Below are positions 32,463 through 41,235 of a stretch of 64,000 nt of DNA, one piece after another. A program made the position numbers and the translations under genes. Within the stretch, counting starts at the first letter, position 1, and every line of letters starts with the position of its first letter. Source of the stretch: Sulfomarinibacter sp963733915 (GTDB taxonomy: Bacteria; Acidobacteriota; Thermoanaerobaculia; Thermoanaerobaculales; Sulfomarinibacteraceae); assembly GCA_963733915.1 (NCBI GenBank), contig CAVTEP010000006.1, positions 992,001 to 1,056,000 on the forward strand, read 5' to 3'. A model generated the notes under the pieces. The model had not been told where the DNA came from. It saw nothing but the letters and a program-made list of their open reading frames with translations, and did no database searches.

Positions 32463-34896
32463 ATGTCACCACTCATGAGAGAATCTGCTCGTGCCGTCTC
32501 GAGTGCTCCCACTGCTCGCTCCCCGTCCCTGCCGGTCTGGTGGAATTCCGACGCGAAGCTTCAGTTCTGCTGCAACGGCTGCCGGGTGGCCTACGAGGTG
32601 ATCCGCGGGCACGGGCTCGACGGCTACTACGACATCAGGGCGCGAATCGATGCGCCCGATGAGCCGGCCCACGTCTCGGGCAAGAGCTTCGCCGAGTTCG
32701 ACGATCCCGCCTTCCACCGTCTCTACTGCCGGACGCTTCCTTCCGGTTTGGCGACGGTGGAGCTCTACCTCGAAGGGGTGCACTGCGCCGCCTGCGTGTG
32801 GCTGGTCGAGAAGCTGACGGTGGTGATCGACGGCGTCGCCGAGGTCCGGCTCGACCTCGGCCGCTCGCTCGCCACCGTCAGCTGGGACCCCGGGACCACT
32901 CCGCTCTCCGTGATCGCACGTTTTCTGGATTCGATCGGCTACGCGCCCCACCCCTTCCGCGGGGTCGTGGCGCGCGACATGGCGCGGCGCGAGGAGCGCG
33001 CGCTGCTGATCCGGATCGCCATCGGCGGCGCGATCGCCGGCAACGTCATGCTCATCGCCTTCGCGCTCTACGGCGGCCGCTTCCACGGCATCGGCGACGA
33101 GTACCGAGACGCTGTTCCGCTGGGTCAGCCTCGGTCTCGCGGCGCCGTCGGTGTTCTGGTGCGCCTCGGTCTTTTACCGCGGCGCGTGGGGAGCGTTCAC
33201 GACGCGCACGCTGCACATGGACCTGCCGATCGCCATCGGCATCCTCGCGGGCTTTATCCAGGGTGCGATCAACACCGTCCGCGGCGCCGGCGAGATCTAC
33301 TTCGACTCGGTCACGGCGCTGATCTTCTTCCTCCTCGTCGGCCGTTTTCTGCAACGCCGCCAGCAGCTCAAGGCGGCGAGCTCGACCGAGCTGCTGTTCT
33401 CGCTCGCCCCCTCCACCGCTCGGCTGGTCGAAGCGGACGGGGTGCGCGAGGTGCCTCTCGAGGCGCTGACGCCGGGCTCGATCGTGGAGCTCCGCGCGGG
33501 CGACTCGATCCCGGCCGATGGGGTCGTCGTCGATGGCGTTTCGAGCCTCGACCGTTCGCTGCTCACCGGCGAGTCGCTGCCCGAGGCAGTCGCGGCCGGC
33601 GATCCGGTGCACGCCGGCACGGTCAACCTCGGTTCGCGAATCCTGGTCGAGGTCCGCACGACCGGCGAGGACACCCGGGTCGGGCGGCTGCTGCGGCTGG
33701 TCGAGGAGGGCGCCATGCGACGGGCGCCGGTGGTGCTGCTGGCCGACCGGATCTCGGGCTGGTTCGTGGCGGTCGTGCTCGCCCTGGCGGCGGTCACCCT
33801 CGGTGTGTGGCTGGTCCTCGATCCCGAGCACGCCGTCGGCCACGCGGTGGCGCTCTTGATCGTCAGCTGCCCGTGCGCGCTCGGGTTGGCGACACCGTTG
33901 GCGGTCAGCGCCGCCATCGGCCGCGCGGCGCAACGCAGGATCCTGATCAAGGGCGGCGACGCGCTCGAAAACCTCGCCCGGCCGGGGCGCATGCTGCTCG
34001 ACAAGACCGGCACCCTGACCGAGGGACGGCTGGCGGTGGTCCGCTGGTGGGGCGACGAAAGCGTCAGGCCGATGGTGGCGGCTCTCGAGCGCCACTCCGC
34101 CCACCCGGTGGCGCGAGCGCTGGCCGCAACGGGACCGCAGACCGGTGTGCCGGAGGCCCGCGAGGTTCGCGAGCTCACCGGCGCCGGGGTGGAGGGCGTG
34201 GTCGACGGGCAACGAGTGCTGGTCGCCTCGGCCTCCCATGCCGAGCGGAAGCTCGGCTCCCTCCCCGAGGCCGCGCAGGCCGCGGTCGACGTGTACGCCG
34301 AGGACGGGCTGAGCCCGGTCGTGATCACGGTCGAGCACCGAGTGGCCGCGGTGGCCGCGATCGGTGACCCCCTTCGCTCCGACAGCGAGGCGTCCGTGTC
34401 AGCCATCCGCGCCAGCGGATGGCAGGTCGAGATCCTCTCCGGCGACCACCCGGCGGTGGTGCGGTCCATCGCCGGCCAGGTCGGTATCGACCGGTCCGCT
34501 GCGCGCGGCGGGGCGACCCCCGAGGACAAGTTGGCCGCGGTGCGGGCGGCGGCCGGGGAGGCGACGGTGGCAATGGTCGGCGACGGGGTCAACGACGCCG
34601 CGGCGCTGGCCGCGGCGACGGTCGGGATCGGGGTTCACGGCGGCGCCGAGGCGGCACTCGCGGCCGCCGACGTCTACCTCGGCCGACCGGGGCTCGAACC
34701 GGTGGTCGAGCTCCTCGGCGGTGCACGCCGCACCCTCGCAGTCATCCGCCGCAACCTCGTCTTTTCGCTCGCCTACAACCTGGTCGCGGTCGGCTTCGCC
34801 GTCACCGGCCACATGAGCCCGATCCTGGCCGCGATCCTCATGCCGCTCAGCTCGATGACGGTGGTGCTGAGCTCGTACCGGGCGAAAACTTTTTGA
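32463..34896 (+). CDS. ccoI: Copper-translocating P-type ATPase CcoI (FixI), multiply frameshifted
   Basis: All parts of a CcoI-type P1B ATPase are present, but in several frames. The metal-binding start (CSHCSLPVPAGLVE then FCCNGC) needs a shift near 32549; the HMA part CAACVWLVEKL is followed by an extra base at about 33104, after which the frame is open to 34896. In that part are CPCALGLATP (metal path), DKTGTLTEG (phosphorylation), SAHPVARALAA (HP motif) and GDGVNDAAAL. It exports copper for cbb3 assembly. At least two single-base insertions, probably a third change at the start: decay or consensus error. Confidence 0.8.
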
Positions 34897-35012
34897 ATTT
34901 CTCAGTTATTAATTCTCAATTTTGAATTCCCACACTCCCCCACGAATTCGTGGCTACCAACCGGGAGGGCTGGGTGGGAATTAAAAATTGAAAACTGAGA
35001 ATTAAGAATTGT
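34895..35012. repeat. Word-array/G-core intergenic element, locus F
   Basis: Between ccoI and ccoS, starting at the ccoI stop codon. The left array has AATTCTCA/AATTTTGA words (34895-34929). CCCACACTCCCCC follows. A perfect G-quadruplex motif GGGAGGGCTGGGTGGG (34963-34978, loops A, CT, T) leads into the right array AATTAAAA, AATTGAAA, CTGAGAATT (34978-35012). It ends six bases before the ccoS ATG. Confidence 0.9.
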
Positions 35013-35017
35013 GACTC

Positions 35018-35233
35018 ATGTCCGCCATCTACATCGCCCTGCCGATCGCCCTCCTCCTCGTCCTGGCCGGAGTTGCGGCCTTCATCTGGTCGGTGAGGAG
35101 CGGGCAGATGGACGATCTCGAAACACCGGCGCTGCGGGTCCTCGGCGAGGAGGACGAACGTCGGGCGCCGTCGGCCGCCCCCACCGCAGAGCATTCTCCG
35201 ACCGACGAAACCAGTCGCGGGAGCAAAACGTAG
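35018..35233 (+). CDS. ccoS: cbb3-type oxidase maturation protein CcoS
   Basis: A 71-residue protein with one N-terminal transmembrane helix (IALPIALLLVLAGVAAFIWSV) followed directly by RSGQMDDLETPALRVL, the conserved CcoS signature. CcoS is required for cofactor insertion into cbb3 oxidase. It is the usual partner of ccoI, and both are separated here from ccoNOQPGH by a 10-kb island. Confidence 0.9.
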   Translation: MSAIYIALPIALLLVLAGVAAFIWSVRSGQMDDLETPALRVLGEEDERRAPSAAPTAEHSPTDETSRGSKT

Positions 35234-35473
35234 ATCTCTGTAACCGTTGTTCCCGTTTCGAGCATAGAACAGCTGTCAGGAGGTCTTCGAACATGGTCCT
35301 AAACGCCCGTTCCCCGGAGAACTCATCGCGGGTGCCCACCCGCCAGGTGGCGACCAGGAGACCTGCCCACCCTCCAGACAACCCCGACACCACCGGACGC
35401 AACCCCAACTGAACACCCCGCCCTTTCGACCGTACCGGCGTCCGGGCGCCGGAACGGTCCCTTCCACCGCATC
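35234..35473. other. No gene seen
   Basis: Between ccoS and the next word array. I see no recognisable coding sequence, RNA gene or hairpin terminator; short open frames here lack family resemblance. Confidence 0.4.
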
Positions 35474-35603
35474 GTTAGAACGTTAAGACGTTAAAACGTT
35501 TAACGTTTGCATCCCTCCCCCCGATGGAAGCACTGACGATTCAGCTTTCGTAGGGGCAGGTGGGCGAAACGTTCTAACGTTTGAACGTTCAAACATTTAA
35601 ACG
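35474..35603. repeat. Word-array/G-core intergenic element, locus G
   Basis: Between convergent ccoS and queA. The left array has 8-base GTTAAGAC-type words (35474-35509); CATCCCTCCCCCCGATGG follows; after a 22-base spacer comes GTAGGGGCAGGTGGGCG (35550-35566) and the right AACGTTCT/AACGTTTG array (35567-35603). The right array contains the TAA stop codon of queA. Left and right words are reverse complements. Confidence 0.88.
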
Positions 35604-36628
35604 ATAAGCATCGCGTCCCCATATGAAAAGAACCGGTATCGCTCCTTGATCGCCTCGGCGTAGGCGGCGAGGATCTGCTCCCGTCCGGCGAAGGCGCTGA
35701 CCAGCATCAGCAGGGTCGAGCGCGGGAGGTGGAAGTTGGTGAGCAGCGCGCCGACGCCGCGAAACTCGAAGCCCGGGGTGATGAAGATCCGGGTCCAGCC
35801 CTCGCCGGGTTCGAGCCGGCCCTCCCCCGCCGCCAGCGCACCTTCGAGGGCGCGGACCGAGGTGGTGCCGACACAGACGATGCGGCGATCCTCGTCGAGG
35901 GCGCGGTTGACCGCCGCCACCGTGTCGTTCGAGACAGGTGATACCACTCCTCGTGCATCTCGTGGTCGGCGATGTCGTCGACCGACACCGGGCGGAATGT
36001 GCCGAGCCCCACGTGCAGGGTGAGAAAGGCCATTTCCACGCCGGTCGCGCGCACGCCGTCGAGCAGTTCGTCGGTGAAGTGGAGGCCGGCGGTCGGCGCC
36101 GCCACCGCTCCCGGCCTTGCGGCGTAGACCGTCTGGTAGTCGGAACGATCCGCCACCCGATCCGCCATCCGGCCGCTCGATGTAGGGCGGCAGCGGCATC
36201 TCGCCGATGTGGTCGAGACGCTCGAGATCGAGCGGCGGTTCGAAGCGGATGGCCCAGCGGCCCTCGCCCATCGGCTTCTCCGGGATCGCCACTCCCCCGT
36301 CGGCCAGCTCGAGCCGCTCTCCGATCCGCGCCCGCGCCGACGGACGCAGCAGGCTCTCCCAGCGGCCGTCCGCAAGCGGTCGCAGGAGCAGGAGCTCGAA
36401 GGTCCTGCCGGTCGACCGGTCTGCGTGCAGCCGCGCCGGGATCACCCGCGTGTCGTTGAGCAGCAGCAGGTCGTCGGGCTGCAGCAGCTCGGGCAGCCGG
36501 CCCACGTCGAGGTGCGCGAGCGAACCGGAGCCGCGGTCGAGCACCAGCAGCCGCGAGGTGCCCCGCGGCGCCGGTTGCTGGGCGATCAGCTCTTTCGGGA
36601 GCTCGAAGTCGAAGTCGTCGGTGCGCAT
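35597..36628 (-). CDS. queA: tRNA preQ1(34) S-adenosylmethionine ribosyltransferase-isomerase QueA, frameshifted
   Basis: QueA transfers the ribosyl group of SAM to preQ1 in tRNA to make epoxyqueuosine. The N-terminus TDDFDFELPKELIAQQPA and LLNDTRVIPARL are in frame from ATG 36628. Near 36155, at a near-tandem GGCGGATCG repeat, the frame shifts by +1 and continues QTVYAARPGAVAAPTAGLHFT. Near 35935 two extra bases (TC) restore the original frame, giving VCVGTTSVRALEGAL and TNFHLPRSTLLMLV to the end. With both shifts the protein would lack its central third, so it is broken or misassembled. Confidence 0.82.
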   Translation of the reverse strand: MRTDDFDFELPKELIAQQPAPRGTSRLLVLDRGSGSLAHLDVGRLPELLQPDDLLLLNDTRVIPARLHADRSTGRTFELLLLRPLADGRWESLLRPSARARIGERLELADGGVAIPEKPMGEGRWAIRFEPPLDLERLDHIGEMPLPPYIERPDGGSGGGSFRLPDGLRRKAGSGGGADRRPPLHRRTARRRARDRRGNGLSHPARGARHIPPGVGRRHRRPRDARGVVSPVSNDTVAAVNRALDEDRRIVCVGTTSVRALEGALAAGEGRLEPGEGWTRIFITPGFEFRGVGALLTNFHLPRSTLLMLVSAFAGREQILAAYAEAIKERYRFFSYGDAMLIV

Positions 36629-36730
36629 CCGGCGCATGATACCGGCTTCCGGTGTCCGATTCCGAACAATCCGGTTGCACAAGCGCACAGCAGCGCACCT
36701 GCTCGGACTGACAGGGCACATCCCTCGCCC

Positions 36731-36746
36731 TGGCACGACACTTGCT
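36731..36746 (+). promoter_or_regulatory. Sigma-54 promoter upstream of the ADOP operon
   Basis: TGGCACGACACTTGCT matches the sigma-54 consensus TGGCACG-N4-TTGCW without mismatch; the GG and GC pairs are ten bases apart as required. It lies 28 bases before the first ADOP permease start. The operon it drives encodes a sigma-54-dependent activator. Confidence 0.85.
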
Positions 36747-36774
36747 CCATAGGAGACCGACTCGGAGGAATGTG

Positions 36775-39219
36775 ATGGATCCCCTGCTCACCGAAATTCG
36801 TTTCGCGCTGCGGCACCTCGGGAGGAGCCCGTCGTTCTCGATCCTGGTGATCGTCACGTTGGCCCTCGGGATCGGCGCCACCACCGCCATCTTCAGCGTC
36901 GTCAAGGGCGTGCTGCTGAGCGATCTTCCGTACCCCGGGCCGGATCGCCTCCTCAGGGTCCAAACCCATTTCCAGGGACGGGTCGGGAACTCCAGCGCCG
37001 CGGCTAATTTCCATGAATACCGGGAGCTCGAGAGCGTCGAATCCGTGACCTTCTACCAGTATCAACGGTGGTATCTCGGCGACTCGCCGGAGCCTCGATT
37101 TCCCCTCGGAGTCGAGGTCAGCCACGAGTTCTTCGATGTGATCGGCATCCAACCCGCCCTCGGGCGAGGGTTCACGGCGGACGACGAGCGCCCCGACACC
37201 GACGTGGTGGTGATCGGCCACGGGCTCTGGCAGAGCCACTTCGGCGGGCGCCCCGACATCATCGGCGAAAAGGTGATCCTCGACGGCGCGCCGCTCACGG
37301 TCATCGGTGTCATGCCGCCCGGCTTCGACTTCCCCTCCTCCGAGGTCGAGGTGTGGAAGCCGCGTTGGTTCGACCCATCCGTTCCGGGGTATCGGACGGA
37401 CCACCTCTACTCGGTCATCGCGCGGATCGCGGACGGCGTTTCGGTCGAGGAGGCGCAGGCCGAGTTCGCCGCCTACGGTCAGCGGATCATCCGGGAGTAC
37501 CCCGAGAACTACAAGGATTTCCAGTACGGGATCTCTGCAGTCAGCCTCCTCGAGTCCCAGATCGGCCAGGTCCGGACGCCTCTCCTGGTCTTGATGGGTG
37601 CGGTGTCCTTCGTTCTCCTCATTGCGGTTGCCAACGTCGCCAACCTCTTTCTGGTGCGGTCGGAAAGCCGTAATCACGAGCTGGCGGTGCGGTCGGCCAT
37701 CGGTGCGTCGCGGCCGCGACTGCTGCGCCACCTCTTCACCGAGTGCCTCCTGCTGTCGTTCGCCGGCGGCGCCCTTGGGGTCGTGCTGGCGTTCCTCGGC
37801 ACCAGAACAATGTTGGCGTTAGCCGAATCTTCCGTTCCTCGAACCGACAATGTGCGTATCGATTTCGCGGTCCTCATCGTCACGGCCCTGGTGTCGGTCG
37901 TCGTCGGGTTGCTCGCCGGTGTGTTCCCCGCGCTGAAAATCTCGGGGCTCAGCTCTGCCCAGGACCTGCAGGCCGGCGCCCGCACCGTCGCGACGGGCGG
38001 CCGCAACCGGCTCCGCTACGGTCTGGTGACCGCCGAGATCGCATTGTCGGTCATTCTCGTGGTCGGCGCAGGTCTCATGGTTCGCACGCTCACCGAGCTC
38101 ACCCGCGTCGATGTGGGCTTCCGTACCGACAACATCCTCACGACCCGCATCTCTCTTCCGGCGTCGATCTATGCCGAAGGGCCACGGATCGCCGACTACT
38201 TCCGCACGGTCGAGGAAAGGGTCGAGGCGATTCCAGGCGTTCTTTCGGCGGGTGTGGTGCGCCAGGTGCCGCTGGCCGGCGGCTTTGGTACCTACTCGAT
38301 CCAGATCGAGGGCCGAGAGGTCGAGACCATCGGAGAATCGCCGCACACCTACTTCCAGCTCACGTCACGTGGCTACTTCGACACTCTCGGGATGGCTCCA
38401 GTCCGTGGACGGCTCTTCAATGGGCACGACTCGGCCGGTCGTCCCCTGGTCGTGATCGTGAACCAGGCGTTTGCCCGCCAGCTCCTCAACGGGGTCGAAG
38501 CCATCGGACGGCGCGTCAAGCGCTGGGGCGACGACCAACCGTGGGCCGAGATCGTGGGCATCGTTCCCGACATCCGGCAACGTGATCTCGAGCGCGAGCC
38601 GTACCCCATGATGTACGCGAACCTCGCGCAGTTTACCGCCGAGGGCCTGGCGGCGGACAGCTTCGAGCTCGGATTTGCTCGCCGCCTCTGGCTCGTGGTC
38701 CACACCGATCGCGATGCCAGTGGGTACACCGAACTGATCCGGAATATCCTGCATGAGGTTGATTCCTCGGTACCGATAGCCAGCTTCCGGACCATGGCGG
38801 AAATCCGTGCGGAAACGTCAGCCAATCGCGAGTTCCCGACCGCCCTCCTGGTGGTATTCGGCTCGATCGCGCTGCTCTTCGCGGCGGTGGGTGTTTACGG
38901 GGTGGTGGCGTTTGCAGCAAACCGCCGGTTGTTCGAGATCGGCATCCGGATGTCCCTCGGCGCGACACCGTCAGAAGTGCGCCAGCTGGTGGTGCGAAAC
39001 GGCCTGCTGCCGGTGCTCATTGGTGTGGTCCTCGGTCTCGGCGGCGCCGTTGTTGCCACCCGTTCGATGCAGAGCCTGCTCTACAACGTGCGCGCCCTGG
39101 ACCCGGGCGTGCTCATCGCCGTGCCCCTGTTGATCGTCGCGGTTGCCGTGGTCGCCAGCTATATCCCCGCCCGTCGCGCCTCGCGCGTCGACACGTGCAC
39201 CCTCCTCCGGAGCGAGTGA
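36775..39219 (+). CDS. ADOP-type ABC transporter permease (MacB-like)
   Basis: An 814-residue permease of the acidobacterial duplicated orphan permease type. It begins TEIRFALRHLGRSPSFSI then VTLALGIGATTAIFSVV, has a large periplasmic MacB_PCD domain (about 60-270), an FtsX domain with three helices (about 280-410), then a second periplasmic domain and a second FtsX domain (about 690-810, with IGIRMSLGATPSEVRQLVVR). The ATG has GGAGG upstream. It is first in an operon with an adaptor, an ATPase and a second permease, so it is not an orphan here. Confidence 0.9.
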   Translation: MDPLLTEIRFALRHLGRSPSFSILVIVTLALGIGATTAIFSVVKGVLLSDLPYPGPDRLLRVQTHFQGRVGNSSAAANFHEYRELESVESVTFYQYQRWYLGDSPEPRFPLGVEVSHEFFDVIGIQPALGRGFTADDERPDTDVVVIGHGLWQSHFGGRPDIIGEKVILDGAPLTVIGVMPPGFDFPSSEVEVWKPRWFDPSVPGYRTDHLYSVIARIADGVSVEEAQAEFAAYGQRIIREYPENYKDFQYGISAVSLLESQIGQVRTPLLVLMGAVSFVLLIAVANVANLFLVRSESRNHELAVRSAIGASRPRLLRHLFTECLLLSFAGGALGVVLAFLGTRTMLALAESSVPRTDNVRIDFAVLIVTALVSVVVGLLAGVFPALKISGLSSAQDLQAGARTVATGGRNRLRYGLVTAEIALSVILVVGAGLMVRTLTELTRVDVGFRTDNILTTRISLPASIYAEGPRIADYFRTVEERVEAIPGVLSAGVVRQVPLAGGFGTYSIQIEGREVETIGESPHTYFQLTSRGYFDTLGMAPVRGRLFNGHDSAGRPLVVIVNQAFARQLLNGVEAIGRRVKRWGDDQPWAEIVGIVPDIRQRDLEREPYPMMYANLAQFTAEGLAADSFELGFARRLWLVVHTDRDASGYTELIRNILHEVDSSVPIASFRTMAEIRAETSANREFPTALLVVFGSIALLFAAVGVYGVVAFAANRRLFEIGIRMSLGATPSEVRQLVVRNGLLPVLIGVVLGLGGAVVATRSMQSLLYNVRALDPGVLIAVPLLIVAVAVVASYIPARRASRVDTCTLLRSE

Positions 39220-40472
39220 TGGACATTCTTCGCACCGGGATCGTCGAAAAGAAACGACGCAACCGCTGGCTGATCGCCGCCGGCGGGGTTGTGGCAGTGG
39301 TGGCTGTGACGGTCGCCGTGGCCAGCCTTGAGCCTGCCGCCCCGACGGTCGATCGCGACACCGTGTGGATCGGCACGGTGGAACGCGGGACTTTCGAACG
39401 CCAGGTCCGGGGCCACGGCAAGCTGGTGCCGGAGCAGCTGCGATGGGTCCAGGCCCAAAGCACCGGCCGCGTCGAGACCGTCCACGTCGAGCCCGGCCAA
39501 ACTATCGCCGCCGACGGCCTGATCCTCGAGCTATCCAATCCCGAGGTCGAGCGTTCGGCTGTCGATGCCGAAAACGCCCTGCTCCGGGCGGAGGCCGAGC
39601 TCGAGAGCGTTCGCGTGTCTCTGATTTCGTCGGAGCTCGACCAACAGGCGCGCGCCGCCGAGGTCGATGCGGAGTACACCAAGGCCTCCCTGTTGGCCGA
39701 GGCCAACCGGGAGCTCTTCGAAAAGGGCTTGATCTCGGATATCCAGCTGCGTTCATCTGAGGCGGTGGCTCAGGCGGTGGGAACGCGGCAGAAGATCGAA
39801 GCTCAACGGCTCGACATCAACGCCGAGGCGAATCGCGCGTTGTTGGCGGCGAAGCGGGCCGAGGTCGAGCAGCAACGTGCGCTCTACAGATTGCGCTCCG
39901 AACAGCTGGATGCATTGGCCGTTCGCGCTGGGATCGCCGGGGTGGTGCAGGAGGTGCCTGTGGAGATCGGCCAGCAGGTGGCCTCCGGCACGATGCTCGC
40001 GAAGGTGGCCGAACCGACCCGTCTCAAGGCCGAGCTGAGAGTGCCGGCGACCCGCGCCCGTGACGTGCGTCCCGGACAGACGGTCAGCGTCGACACCCGT
40101 AACGGCCTCGTCGATGGCACGGTTGCCCGCGTCGACCCATCGGTGCAGGAGGGCACGGTGATGGTCGAGGTTCGTCTCGACGGCGGTCTGCCGGACGGTG
40201 CCCGTCCCGACATGGCGGTCGACGGCATCATACATATCGAGCGGCTGAGCGATGTGCTCTTTGTCGGCCGGCCTGTACAGAGCCAGGAGAGCGCCACGGT
40301 CGGGCTCTACCGGATCGAGGACGACGACAGACACGCGAGCCGGGTTCGAGTGGAGCTCGGTCGTTCGTCGGTTGAAACCATCGAGGTATTGAGCGGTCTC
40401 GGCGAGGGCGACCGGGTGATTCTGTCCGACACCAGCCGCTGGGATGAACACGAACGAATCCGTCTCCGTTGA
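39219..40472 (+). CDS. HlyD/MacA-type periplasmic adaptor
   Basis: A 417-residue protein with one N-terminal membrane helix (WLIAAGGVVAVVAVTVAVA), a lipoyl-like half motif (GRVETVHVEPGQTIAADGLI), a coiled-coil hairpin of about 120 residues rich in Glu, Arg and Ala, the returning half (VRAGIAGVVQEVPVEIGQQVASG) and beta-barrel domains. It links ABC permeases to an outer membrane channel. The ATG overlaps the permease stop (TGATG). Confidence 0.88.
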   Translation: MDILRTGIVEKKRRNRWLIAAGGVVAVVAVTVAVASLEPAAPTVDRDTVWIGTVERGTFERQVRGHGKLVPEQLRWVQAQSTGRVETVHVEPGQTIAADGLILELSNPEVERSAVDAENALLRAEAELESVRVSLISSELDQQARAAEVDAEYTKASLLAEANRELFEKGLISDIQLRSSEAVAQAVGTRQKIEAQRLDINAEANRALLAAKRAEVEQQRALYRLRSEQLDALAVRAGIAGVVQEVPVEIGQQVASGTMLAKVAEPTRLKAELRVPATRARDVRPGQTVSVDTRNGLVDGTVARVDPSVQEGTVMVEVRLDGGLPDGARPDMAVDGIIHIERLSDVLFVGRPVQSQESATVGLYRIEDDDRHASRVRVELGRSSVETIEVLSGLGEGDRVILSDTSRWDEHERIRLR

Positions 40473-40495
40473 ACGAGTCATAGAAAGGCAGAGAC

Positions 40496-41212
40496 ATGAG
40501 TACCAACAACCCGAGCCTCATCCACATGACCGGCGTCAAAAAGGTCTTTCTGACCGACGAGGTCGAGACCCACGCCCTCTCTGACGTCCACCTCGAGATC
40601 GAAAACGGCGAGTTCGTCACTATATCGGGGCCGTCTGGCGGCGGCAAATCGACTCTCCTTTCGATCATGGGTCTGCTCGATACGCCGACCGCGGGGCAGT
40701 ACCACCTCAACGGCCACCCGGCCGAGGCACTGACCGTTCGTGAAAGAGCCCAGCTCCGCAATCGGGCCATCGGATTCATCTTCCAGAGCTTCAATTTGAT
40801 CGGCGATCTGACGGTTTTTGAAAACGTCGAGCTGCCGCTGGTCTACCGCAACACGCCGTCGTCGGCTCGCCGGGCGATGGTGCGTGAAGCCCTCGAGCAG
40901 GTGGGTATGGAACACCGGCTCAATCACTATCCATCCCAGCTGTCGGGCGGGCAACAGCAGCGGGTCGCCGTCGCCCGTGCCCTGGTCGGCAAACCGTTGA
41001 TCCTGCTCGCCGACGAGCCCACCGGCAACCTCGACTCTCGGAGCGGTGAACGGGTGATGGATCTGCTGGGCGAGCTCCACTCGGACGGCGCCACGATTTG
41101 CATGGTGACCCACGATCCCCGCTATTTGAAGTACGCCGAGCGCACCATCCATCTCTTTGACGGCCAGGTTGTGGACGAAACGAACCCGGCGGTCATCGAG
41201 GCGACTCGCTGA
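40496..41212 (+). CDS. ABC transporter ATP-binding protein (MacB/LolD type)
   Basis: A 238-residue ATPase: Walker A SGPSGGGKSTLLS (about 42-54), Q-loop FIFQSFNLIGDLT, signature QLSGGQQQRVAVARAL, Walker B ILLADEPTGNLDS and H-loop MVTHDPR. It powers the two FtsX-type permeases on either side. Unlike MacB the ATPase is a separate polypeptide. Confidence 0.93.
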   Translation: MSTNNPSLIHMTGVKKVFLTDEVETHALSDVHLEIENGEFVTISGPSGGGKSTLLSIMGLLDTPTAGQYHLNGHPAEALTVRERAQLRNRAIGFIFQSFNLIGDLTVFENVELPLVYRNTPSSARRAMVREALEQVGMEHRLNHYPSQLSGGQQQRVAVARALVGKPLILLADEPTGNLDSRSGERVMDLLGELHSDGATICMVTHDPRYLKYAERTIHLFDGQVVDETNPAVIEATR

Positions 41213-41235
41213 CCGACAGATGGAAGGGCGCAGCA

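Noticed and set aside
35011..35412. Open frame downstream of ccoS
   Set aside because: Out of frame with CcoS over its first half and without family resemblance after it; start region overlaps the word array.
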